Below the pieces are notes generated by a model that was not told the DNA's origin, did no database searches, and was given only the letters and a program-made list of their open reading frames with translations. The position numbers and the translations under genes are program-made. This document shows, piece after piece, positions 21,921-32,200 of a stretch of 64,000 nt of DNA. Where the stretch lies: NCBI RefSeq assembly GCF_032362555.1, contig NC_083527.1, forward strand, positions 4,960,001 to 5,024,000, in the 5' to 3' direction. Numbering within the stretch: position 1 is the first letter of the stretch; each line of letters begins with the position of its first letter. Source of the DNA: Amyelois transitella (Eukaryota; Arthropoda; Insecta; Lepidoptera; Pyralidae).

Positions 21921-22510
21921 CTTTCACGCACTATATGGACTCGATGCACAGGGCAGTTGTCTTGCACAAATAATATTGTTGGCATATCATCAATCGGATA
22001 AATACACCGCACAGTTAGTAACATGGTTTCTTCCAGCACTTGCACATAATGAGCAGCTGTAGCGCGTCCTGCTATCCACACCTGTTCTCCAGGTCCAGCA
22101 GCACTCATCCAGCCCCACATATTTACAGATATGCGTCCAGACTCCATCTTCGGCCCAATATTTTTTCTTCATACCGAGTTGCATTTCTTCGCCATAAATG
22201 AAGCCTACCGTGTTGCGATGACGTAAACGAACTTTTCGTCCGTAAATATTGCTTTTTTCCAGTCAAAATCCAAATACTGCCGAGCAAATTCTAAATGTTT
22301 TTGCTTATTTATTTCGGATAAATAAGGCTTTCTTGCTGGCTGTCTGTGGTGTAGTCCCTCACGGTGCAATCTCGACGAACAGTAACCACTGATGTGTCGA
22401 ACTGTTCCGCAAATGTTCTGGTCGGTATGAAGCCATTATTTTCGTACTGATCCACAATGGATCTCCGCTGTGTGGCGTGTCGCTGTGTTGATTAGCGGAC
22501 GACGGCCGCT
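21921..22510 (-). pseudogene. Tc1/mariner transposase N-terminal and middle part
   Basis: Minus-strand frames read RSIVDQYENNGFIPTRTFAE (helix-turn-helix region), EFARQYLDFDWKKAIFTDEK (first catalytic D), ISVNMWGWMSAAGPGEQVW and ILFVQDNCPVHRVHIVRERF (second catalytic D). Two or more shifts and a stop break it. The third catalytic residue is lost beyond the hAT insertion at 21,920. Confidence 0.8.
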
Positions 22511-22673
22511 GCGCGGCGACTTTTACTTACACTACCCTCTTCTTGATGGTGCGTTACCCAACGCTTAACCGCTTGTTGTTTATTGTGTTATTTGTGTGAA
22601 TGTGTGAGTGACAGCGGTGAGTGCAAGCTATAAAGTTTTGCGAACTATGACTGCAATTATGAACGCGACCGTA

Positions 22674-23306
22674 CTTACTTAGTAAGTTATAGCAAGTCTG
22701 TGATTAAAAGTTGCCATTGTTTTTAAGGAAAAGTTAAACTGTTGTTACTAATTGTCAAATAATATTAAGAAGAACTTTATGTTTTATTTACGAATGTTTA
22801 ACATTTGAGGCGATGATACCTAATACTTCTAATAGTAAAAATTGTCAGCTAAGCTGAAATTATGTTAAATAATTATAAATTGTACTAAACATATCATTAT
22901 GTTTTCACAATTATTAAATGACTGATTTTTTAAAACTTAATTTTAATTTCTACATCATATAATTTCCTAATATTATTCTTACATTTTTAAAGCTAGAAAA
23001 AAGGCTTTACAGATATTTTTGGCTATGCGTATTAGAAATAGGTTGATTATTGGGTGACGATAACTGGAATATGTCGAACAGTGGGTGTAGATAAATGGAA
23101 CTCTACAGTCGATTATTGGAAAAACGACAGCTTTTTTTTTTATTTGATATATTTCTTTATTATGTAACTTGACGCTTATTTTTACTTTATAATATTATAA
23201 AATACACCCTGACGTTTTACTCAATACCTCAAAGTACCACAGAATGTCACAAAAACCAAAGTAATGGTAGATATTGTTAGTGAGCGTCGCTAAAGTGTCG
23301 ATAATT
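22674..23306 (+). other. Right arm of the pogo element, noncoding
   Basis: AT-rich, no coding sequence. It carries TTGATTATTGG (23043), TCGATTATTGG (23109) and TCGATAATTGG (23298), matching the motif near the left end. Confidence 0.6.
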
Positions 23307-23321
23307 GGGTGTTTTACCTTA

Positions 23322-23728
23322 ACAGCTGGTTAGAATATAAAGAAGACTGTCAAACCTGTAAAGTACCGAATAAAGACATCTTAGACCTTTTGCATTTCCG
23401 CCAAAGAGTAGCTGAAGCTGTAATAAAAATGGGGCAACCTCTTATATCAAGAAAAAGAGGACGTCCATCTAGTTCTGGAAACAGCAGTCCAATAAATATA
23501 CCAACTAGCACACCGAAGAGTCATCGGTGTATAGAATTTAGGCCAGCTAGCGAAATACAATATGACACTGTCAACCATTTGCCGGAATATGACAAAAAAA
23601 AAGAAGCCACAAGGTGTAAGAAACCAGGCTGTAAAGGCAAAACGCATGTTTATTGTCTGAAATGTGACATACATTTGTGTTTTGTCAGTGAAAGGAATTG
23701 TTTTAGAGCTTTTCACCAAAACGCATAA
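23322..23728 (+). pseudogene. PiggyBac transposase, C-terminal part
   Basis: Continues the interrupted piggyBac frame with NSWLEYKEDC, then LLHFRQRVAEAVI, a basic KRGRPSSSG segment and the terminal cysteine-rich zinc-binding module (RCKKPGCKGKTHVYCLKCDI, then ERNCFRAFH). It ends with a stop at 23726-23728. The length and spacing of the cysteines are normal for PGBD4-like transposases. Confidence 0.85.
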
Positions 23729-24058
23729 CACACACAATTTATTTCTATTTTTTTTTCGTTCTCCACGGGATACCTTACATAATAAAAAATATATTTAAAA
23801 TAATATATTATTGTTTTGCTTACCTTATTGCCTTATAAAACCTCAAGTACACACAAAATAGTCTAGTAATTATTTATACATTTAAAGCAACTGTTAAGTC
23901 CTCATTTCCATCACAGTGGACACAAAATTATCTAAAAAACAAATAAACGAAAATTTTTTTTTTTACTAGAAATACCATATTTAGACTACTAATATACAGT
24001 TAATTCACAGAAAAATTTTTTAAAATACATTTCCGTAATTCAGGTCTGAGGGGGTTAA
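23729..24058 (+). mobile_element. PiggyBac 3-prime region and right terminus
   Basis: About 330 AT-rich bases end in CTGAGGGGGTTAA. TTAA at 24055-24058 is the expected piggyBac target site, and the end would read CCCCCTCAGACC in the usual orientation. No matching left end was found, consistent with the fusion at about 10,596. Confidence 0.55.
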
Positions 24059-24094
24059 TTAATTGTTCTTGCAATTAAAATTTGCCCAACACTG

Positions 24095-24218
24095 CTACTG
24101 ATGCTTGACGTTGACTCGTCCATGAAATAACTCCTCCTGAATAGCGACAAACAAAACAACACCGGTCGTAGAACGTCCAGTATCAGGGTCTCCGTCATGA
24201 TCTGCATCGCAAAACACC
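24095..24218 (-). mobile_element. Ty1/copia retrotransposon fossil (RNase H region)
   Basis: The minus strand encodes a short block resembling the copia-type RNase H start (CDADHDGDPDTGRSTTG). It is an old, broken fragment with no terminal repeats visible. Confidence 0.55.
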
Positions 24219-24220
24219 TT

Positions 24221-24274
24221 CTAGTATACGGTATACTAGGTTTTTACTACTACTACCGGTATACTGTATACCGG
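24221..24274. repeat. Twin odd palindromes with a GTATAC core
   Basis: CTAGTATAC-G-GTATACTAG (24221-24239) and CCGGTATAC-T-GTATACCGG (24256-24274) lie 16 bases apart. They resemble subterminal palindromes of hAT-type elements, but no element boundary is evident. Confidence 0.7.
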
Positions 24275-24484
24275 GTAAATTTCCCGCTTTATACTTTATA
24301 GATAGACTAGGCGCGTGTGGCTTTAATGTATCAAAATATTATCTTCTAGAATATTATGAGTGAATGGGCTAGCAGGGAGTGCTAAAATATAGATACAACT
24401 TACCAACAACCAATTAATATACCACACCAGTGCGACGAAACAAGTAAAGATACATTCTCCGTGTGTACCCTTACATTTTTGTTT

Positions 24485-24556
24485 GTGTCACACGCGCTCA
24501 AATACAAAAGTTAAAGATCTATCTCTAACTTTTGTATTTGAGTGCGTGTGTGATGC
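24485..24556. repeat. Imperfect inverted repeat, about 34-bp arms
   Basis: GCTCAAATACAAAAGTTA on the left pairs with TAACTTTTGTATTTGAG on the right, extending through CACACGCG and GCGTGTGTG. It is a foldback with almost no loop. Possibly a tiny MITE; the flanks show no clear duplication. Confidence 0.7.
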
Positions 24557-24624
24557 AATGACTTTGACAGATGGTTGACACTGTCAATGAAAAATACCTG
24601 TTTTTTTTAATGACATTGGCAGAA

Positions 24625-25221
24625 TAGGGATGATCGATGTTGAATAAAAATCAATGTTTTGACATCGATGTTATGACTTCAATTCAATATTATCGACACA
24701 TCGATGTTTTAGGAATAAATATATCGATTCTTTTCTATAACAAGTTTATAAAATTATAAACTTGTTATAGAAAAGAATAATTACAGTCCGGTAGCTGATT
24801 TAAAAAAAAGACCCATTACTCCTATGGAAAATGCTAGACTCCACCTATCCAAAGTTAAAGAAAAGCTCTTAAGTATTTGTGTTGCACAGCTATATCCACA
24901 GCTTAAGAAAGGCTTTTTTCTAAAACTGCTCCTATACTAGCAACGTAACCGTATGAAGGGAAAAAACATGTCAAAGTTAATTTTTTTTTCAAAGTGTGAA
25001 CAAAAGATACTGGGTTTGTTAATATTTTTGTTTAACTTTTGTTATTATAATTACAATAAATAATTTTCTTAAATATAATAGGCTGTTTTGTTTTATTTTT
25101 AAAAACATCGATATTTTACACATCGATGTTTTTGAATCAATGTTTATCGCAAATGGATACTTTTGCTTCGATGTTAACATCGATTTCAACATCGATGTTT
25201 TCTTAATATTGATCATCCCAA
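24625..25221. mobile_element. Nonautonomous hAT-type element with TCGATGT motifs
   Basis: The ends TAGGGATGATC and (reverse-complemented) TTGGGATGATC are flanked by the 8-bp duplication TGGCAGAA (24617-24624, 25222-25229). Subterminal ACATCGATGT-like motifs are repeated many times at both ends. The interior contains a perfect 25-bp snapback (24727-24778) and a short remnant reading PVADLKKRPITPMENARLHL, which may derive from a transposase. Confidence 0.8.
24727..24778. repeat. Perfect 25-bp arms with 2-base loop
   Basis: The left arm starts ATTCTTTTCTATAACAAGTT and is followed by AA and its exact complement. It lies inside the hAT-type element. Confidence 0.9.
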
Positions 25222-25229
25222 TGGCAGAA

Positions 25230-26080
25230 TAACCGAAAGTCCGGTGGAAACCATAATAGAAAAGAAAGATCACTTACACCGGAACAATCAAGGGTGAAAG
25301 AAAGAATGAAAGAAAGAAAGATAAATCATTATTTGGCGCAAAAGGTAACATTACATTGTTCATAATTATAGAAATAAAAAATTACATTATGCGACCAAAA
25401 GGGTTTCCTTAAGCATGTATGGTGAAGTTACACAATGCGCTGATTTTCAGTGAAACCTAGGACGCTCCTTCTTACTTTGCCATTCAATGTAAAGGATACA
25501 TATTAAAAATATCAATATAATATACAGGGAGATACCTAATTAAATGTTGTAGTATGGACATAAAGTAGTAAGAAGGTACTTAGAATTATTTAAAACAAGT
25601 AGACAGTGGTACTAGGGAGTTTATATAAGTATGTTGAGTGTGAGTGTGACTAAGTTCTTATTGTTGCATCGAAGTAGACAAGGAAGGCAGATGGAAACTA
25701 CAGACAAATGAGATGGATGGGTTTTCTGCTAGGTATTGCTGGTATTGTATTATATCATCATGTCTCTATTATTAACGTCGGCTAATTGTGTTCTGTGCAG
25801 TGCCGTATAAGCCACAAAACAAGAGTAGCAAAACAAATATTGCGGGCCCTATGGTAATTTTTATATGGCCGGAGTTAGCTTTCGTGGAACTTTATGTATA
25901 CACAATTTTATTAAAACTGGTCCAGCGGTTTAACAATGAAAGTGTATCAGACAGACAAACTTCCGCATTTTTAAAACGTGAGACAGATTCCTTGGATCCA
26001 TCCAGTACTGCATATTGATTTAAAAATCGATTGTTTTTCCATGAAAAATTTATTCGTCGAATTATTGATCTCAAATCGCA
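25230..26080. other. Spacer between the transposon zone and Gss
   Basis: No coding sequence. Contains an AAAGAAAGA-rich tract (25290-25325) and, near 25855-25985, a segment with GGTCCAGCGGTTTAACAATG and CAGACAGACAAAC typical of degraded Helitron-like lepidopteran repeats. The short open frame across it is not a gene. Confidence 0.5.
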
Positions 26081-26283
26081 TCTCTATAGTCGGGCTTTGA
26101 CTTTGACGTGACTTGACAGTCAGGTGTTCGCTTTGGATGTTTTAGGTTTTGAGAAGTAAAATTAAATTATTGTCATTCTTTCTTTATTCATTGGTTTGAA
26201 TATTTTTTGGTAGCACACTCACAGATTTCATTTTAAACTTCGCAATACGCTTTATACTGTAAATTTAGACGCTTTAAAACAAG
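26081..26283 (+). promoter_or_regulatory. Probable Gss core promoter and 5-prime UTR
   Basis: The sequence immediately upstream of the Gss ATG contains TTGACAGTCAGGTGTTCGC near 26115, in which TCAGG/CAGT could serve as an initiator, followed by roughly 165 bases of AT-rich leader. No TATA box at the expected distance is evident. Placement is inferred from position only. Confidence 0.35.
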
Positions 26284-29200
26284 ATGTCTCAAGCCCGTTT
26301 AGCTTCGTGTGTACCTCTGCCTCTTGAAAATAAAGTTTTAGTTAATGTTATAGAAAAGGCTAAAGATTGGGCGCTTATGCATGGAGTTGGCATGAGGGAC
26401 AGAAAACATTTCAATAAAGATGTTATTCAGGTGCGTAGATATACATACCAATTAATTTGAATACATAACATAGCTCAAATAATATTGCTTTACTGAAATG
26501 TAACACAACTTAAATGTTTATTTGCATTCGTATACGATTTAAGTTGCTTCTTGCTTTTGTAGTTATTGACTTTTACATCTACATACATACATTTGACCAT
26601 GATATATAGTCACGTCTATTTCCCTTGCGTGGTAGACAAAGCTAATAGTCTGAAAGGCCTACAGTGAGCTGCATGGTTTAGCGATGGAATTAAGATTCAA
26701 ATAGTGACAGGTTGCTAGCTAGTCGCCTATATGAAGAAAACCAAGTTTATTAATAATAGTAATCCCAAGAAAACCAAGTTTATTAGCCATTCCTTTTTTT
26801 TGCAGATTGCACCGTTTGTCCTTTTACCGTCACCATTTCCACGGACTGAGTTCATGAAGGCTGTGGAGCTCCAACCAGTCCTAAATGAACTTATGCACAA
26901 GGTAACAACAAGCATTATACTTTGACATACAAATTTTTTTTGTTCAATATTTTCATAAACCATAGAGCTTGAATATACATACATATGTATGTATAGTCAC
27001 ATCTATATACATTGCAGGGTAGATAGAGCCAACAGTCTCAAAAAGACTGGAAGGTCACATTCAACTGTATAGTTAATTACTGATAGAATAGAATAGAATA
27101 GAATAGATTTATTTTCAAAATTGGATACAAGGTATCACTTATTGACGTCACATAACTTAAATCTAATTATAACTACTACCGCTTCCAAAGCGCATGTGCA
27201 GCATTTTCATAGGATGTCAATTTACAAATATAGATCTCTTAAATCTAAATTGTGGACGAATGCACATTGTCTACATTAAAAAACATGTATGAATGTAGAA
27301 CTGATTATGTCAATACGAATATTTCGTCAAATAAAATAAATATAAAAAATAAAATATGTACATACTGTACAAATTATGTCAAGATCATGTCAAAAATACA
27401 CAAGCATTTAAGAGGCCATTATGTCCAGCTCGGGCCACACATGTTTATCATTAATATAATCATCCGTGTTGTAATAGGCTTTCCTACAAAGCTCAACTTT
27501 AATATACTGTTTGAATTTTCTATCATTCATTTCAAGAACACTTTTTGGTAATTTATTATAAAATCTTATACAATTAATCAGAAATGATTTCCCTACCTTA
27601 GCCAGCCGATGTGCTGGGATCGACAACTTGTAATTGTTCCGCAGTGATCTACTAGTACATTCACCTACTTTTTTGAAAGAGTCTAAGTTTTTCCTAACAT
27701 GCATGATGTTATCCAATATGTATTGGGAGGGCAAAGTTAAAATATTTAGGTTTTTGAAAAAATCTCTAAGGGTTTCTCTTTGTTTAAGACCGTAGATATA
27801 TCGAATTACCCTTTTTTGTAAAATGAAAATAGTTTGTATGTCTGCTGCTGATCCCCAAAGCAGTAGACCATATGACATTAAACTATGAAAATAACTAAAA
27901 TATACTAGCTTAGCAGTTGCCACATCCGTCAAATGCCTAATACGACGAATAGCGTATGCTGCAGAACTAAGCCTTTTAGAAAGTTTTAAAATGTGAGCAT
28001 GCCATTTCAAATTTGAATCTAATGTTATTCCTAAGAATGATAGAATTGGGAATCAAATAGTGACAGGTTAATAGCCCATCTTATAGATCCATATTTTAGA
28101 ACCACTCCATATTTTTCATATGGATGACATAAAAGGCAACTAAAAGATAGGCTTATAAACGTGAGAGAGATAGATGTAGGTGATTTACGGCACTAGAGAA
28201 ATACTCTAGTGCCGGAAACCACACAGCATAATTTGCACCTGTATGATCTATGTTTATTTCCATTGATGTCTTATAAGGCGACTAAGGGAATAGGAGCATG
28301 CACATAGTGCAAGCTTTGTGTACATATGTATCCATGGAAAAGTAATAGAGTGGTCCTATTATAAAGTGCCGGGAGCCACACAGCACTATTTCGTTATGGT
28401 ATTTGTAATATTAGTGTGGATTTTCTTTTAGGTGGCCCATGATGACCAATTTCTGGAGCAGACGCTACAGAATGCGCTTCAAGTTGACGAGTTCACGAAA
28501 AACCTGTACGATATATGGGTGAAAGTCCGTAACGAAGGGATCACACAGGTGATTATCTACTCTATGCTTAACACTCAATAAATAAAATTCATTACTATGA
28601 TTGATGATTCTGAAAACCATGTGTTTATAAATCAGTATTGACATTTCGCACATATAAAATTTGCAGCTCTCAAAATACAGCCTAAAAGTCAAAATAAGCC
28701 TGAAAGCATAAGATATTGATGTTACGAAAGTTATTTATTGTTATTTGTGTTATGGGAAAGGGAAGATTTGAAATATTTCATAATAATTTTCAATTGATAG
28801 AATAAAGATCTTATAATTTCTATAAACAAATCCTTTATACAGACTTATATGTAATGCTGAAAAGGTACATGCATATGTACATATAATCACATTTATATCC
28901 ATTGCGGGTTGACAGAGCCAACAGTATTCAAAAGATTGAAGAAAAGGCCATGTTCAGTTGTTTGGCTAAATTATTGAGATTCGAATAGTAACAGGGTGAT
29001 AGCCCATCGTATTCAAGAAGAAACTCAAGTTTGTTTGGCTTTCCCTTTGAAAGATGAATGACAGTTGAAAATTATCGATGTTACCGACAATCTCTCCCCG
29101 GCCTAGCCGATATCGCTAGGTATGCTGCGCTCCGACATCATGTTGGAATCTCGGTGCCCACACACGGAGAACAAGTGTGGGAAACACACCCCTTACTGTT

Positions 29201-32200
29201 CGTGGAAGCAGGTTGAGATCAACAGCATTGCGTCAGGATTCGGCCATCTTGGCCCCGTGTCGAGGGAAATACAGAGGTAGATAGGGGGAATTGAAATGTC
29301 GATCTGTTGCGATGTTGTCGATAATGTCTTGCAACACTATTTTTTTTTAAGTCACGAAGTTGTTCGGTTTTTAAATTAATCTTTTAAAAAATTTACTGTG
29401 ACCATTTCTGTTCAAGTTGCCTTGTGGAAAAGGTTCTATATTTAAATATAAAATACCTAGGTACATTCATTATTAATGTTATGCATTATGGACAATATGG
29501 CTGTATCAGATCTCTATCAGATTTAATTATTACTAACAATGTACTTAGCTAAAGCTTATAAAGTAGCCAAGTATATACTTATACCAAGTATTTGTAGATG
29601 ATGAAAACATAAACATAATATTTTAAGTAACCTATGTTCCCGTTTCTTAGTAAAAAAGTTAACAAAAAATAATTAAAATCAAATTGTTACTGATTATTGT
29701 ACATTATAATATTGTTACTAATTCCAACGAAACAGCGGGAAAAAACTGTAAACACATAAATTATTTCTACTTTTGAATAACAATACTTCCATTAATTATC
29801 ACCACAGTGTATAATAAATACTTCGTCTAACTGTGATAAGTGTAGATATGTAATCTTAGTTAAAACATCCCACGTATACGTAACATTGAAGGATGTTATT
29901 TAAACAAAGCCTTTGTCATGTTCATAGCAACCCGATACGGAATGTAAGCATAAAGATTCAAAGATAATGATCTATAGTAAGTAAGTTTAACATGTTAGTA
30001 CAAATTATGACCAAAGTAATTACTTATAAATAAATGATTATTAGGTAACAATATAAGGTGGTTTTTATAAGATAAAAATGGGTGTGAATTTTGCGGTTGA
30101 ATAAAAACATGGGTTGAAAAAACTGCGGCCACTTATAAACAATTTTTTTTTAATTAGACTAGACCATGGACAATGACTGGACGGAATTTAATTTTACAGT
30201 CGCTCTGCCTCGGCCTCTTCCGCTCCGACTACCTGATGCAGCGGGACGGAAACAAGATTAAACAAGTGGAATTTAACACAATCGCTTCCAGTTTTGGCGC
30301 CATCACTTCGAATCTGCCCGCCATGTTTCGGTACCGACATGTTTGTTGCGCAGCGTGGGGCATAGCCTGGATATTTTTTTTTTGTTTCCTCACGGCGAAG
30401 CACAGCCATCGTTTTGGGGATATAAAATTAAATCTATCCAGGAGATCCCTGCGCATGTTAATCAGTCGACATCTCTCATGTGACTGCCCTGTCTATCTTG
30501 CACGCACATTCATCCTTTCGAATCATTCAAAATTGCCTGTTGTCCTGTTATTTTTCTTTTCTTTTTTGTTGTTGTATGCACTCGCTTTGCTTTGGTATCT
30601 GGCACGTAGAATTCGAGGTTTGAATTTGGAATTGGTTATGCGTTTAGTTCTTGTTTCGCAGTTTATTTTTATTTTTTTAGATTTATGTAGTTTCGTTTTT
30701 AGCTTGCGGTTTGAATACGCGTATTTTAAGGGATTAATGCTTTTAGTTCTGAGATCACTTGAGAGATGTTACCTGTCCACGCCTACATAGTCGGTTCCAA
30801 AATGAATTTAAAATTTTTATTTGAAAGTTTTTTGTGCTACGTTTTTTACTTTAAATATCTGTCCAATCATTGCTGGGTTTGGCTTAGGGTAGACATCTTT
30901 CAAAGAATGTGTCGCGCTTACAATCATGCTGCCATTACTACGATATTCTGGCATTAGTGTAAATCACTTTCGCGTTGATTTTGAAAAAGAAGAATTTTTT
31001 TACATTTAATTTTTAATTGACCAATTATTTGACACTTCAACATAAAACACAAGAAATTTCTGAGCTTTAGGTTAGGTTAGGCAAGACAAAAATATTAATG
31101 ATATCTTTTACATATTATGTTCGACAATAAAGTAAATTAGATTTGAAAAATCTCTACCAGTTTTTTAATAATGCTAAATAAACATACACATGAGGTGTTC
31201 TCAAAATATACATCATGAATTGACAAGATATTTTAAAATGAATAAAATCCTTATAATTTCGGCGTTTGTGGTCACCCTTTTACATAGTTTCGCCTTGTAT
31301 AACAACTCATTTTATACATAAAATAAAACATAAAATAGATCATAATAAAATAAGCCGTAAACAAGACTGACTGCTCAATAGTGTTGGGATTAAGCCTAAT
31401 TCTTTTTTGTGGTGTTGGTACCACCTCAATATTTTAAATCACTTTTTAAGTTCACAATGATGAAGTCAGGTACAGTTTGAAATTAAATAAAAATTGAATT
31501 TATCATACCTATTTTTTAATGCATTTTTAAGTGTAAAACTTTACTGTTGAAAAATGTTTCACAAATTATGCCAAAATAAAAACTGGTTTACCTTAATAAA
31601 ATTTACAATATACTAGATCTATCGGATTATACGTCGTAAGTTTTTGTTCTCTAAAAATAAATGAATGGTGGATATTATCGAACGTAACAAAATTTTTTTA
31701 TTAAATATATATGTCCCAAATACAGAAAACAAACACAAATTGAGTTAACCTTGAAGTAAGTTCGAAACTTGTGTTATAAGATACTAATTCCAGGATACTA
31801 AATTTTATAAAAAATACTTATATTGATAAACACCAAAAACCCAGGCCAATCAGAGAAAGTTTGTTTTTCATTACATCCTAGCCGGGATTCGAACCCGGTA
31901 CTTCCGGGTGTCAAGCGCCACAGAAACCGTCAAATAAATACATAAAAATGGAATTTAAATCTTACCAATTATTTGGTATATTATATCCTACGTCTACGTA
32001 CGTCAAAAATTATAGCCAACTCTTAAATATTTATGCTCTGTTTGCGCGGCTATCGCATTAAACCATCAAAATCGTCTTCTCTTAGTGTATTTCCTTCTTG
32101 AAGTAACCTTGTATTTTTGTAGTGGCTGTATTATATAGCTATTGCTTGTATCTTATTATTGTGAAAAGTATTATAGAGGTAAATGGTATATAAAGTAAGT

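Larger units (their letters stand above)
15306..22671 (-). mobile_element. Tc1/mariner element, interrupted by a hAT element
   Basis: Inverted ends: the left end reads CGATCGCGTTCATATCTGCA and the right end, reverse-complemented, reads CGGTCGCGTTCATAATTGCA. Both continue with GTCATAGTT, and TA flanks each side (15304-15305, 22672-22673). The transposase is on the minus strand from about 22,510 down to 21,921, where the hAT element interrupts. Beyond the hAT (below 16,220) no transposase is recognisable, so the C-terminal part had probably been lost or had diverged. Without the hAT it is about 1.67 kb, normal for this superfamily. Confidence 0.8.
11833..23319 (+). mobile_element. Pogo-superfamily transposon interrupted by nested insertions
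   Basis: The ends are AGGTAAAACACCC (11833-11845) and its exact reverse complement (23307-23319), flanked by TA on both sides (11831-11832 and 23320-23321). Removing it restores the piggyBac codons to read DLSVTNSWLEYK across the joint, which shows a clean TA-duplicating insertion. Similarity of the ends extends weakly to about 25 bases. The element encodes a whole transposase (12455-15097) followed by its 3-prime UTR. A Tc1/mariner element has landed in that UTR at 15306-22671, so its own length is about 4.1 kb. Subterminal TCGATTATTGG-like motifs occur at both ends. Confidence 0.9.

Noticed and set aside
25788-26018. 76-residue open frame just upstream of Gss
   Set aside because: It overlaps degraded Helitron-like sequence and resembles no protein family.
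30173-30790. 205-residue open frame that looks like a gene
   Set aside because: Its start is intronic, residues about 10-53 are Gss exon 4B, and the rest is read-through of the intron past a GT donor.
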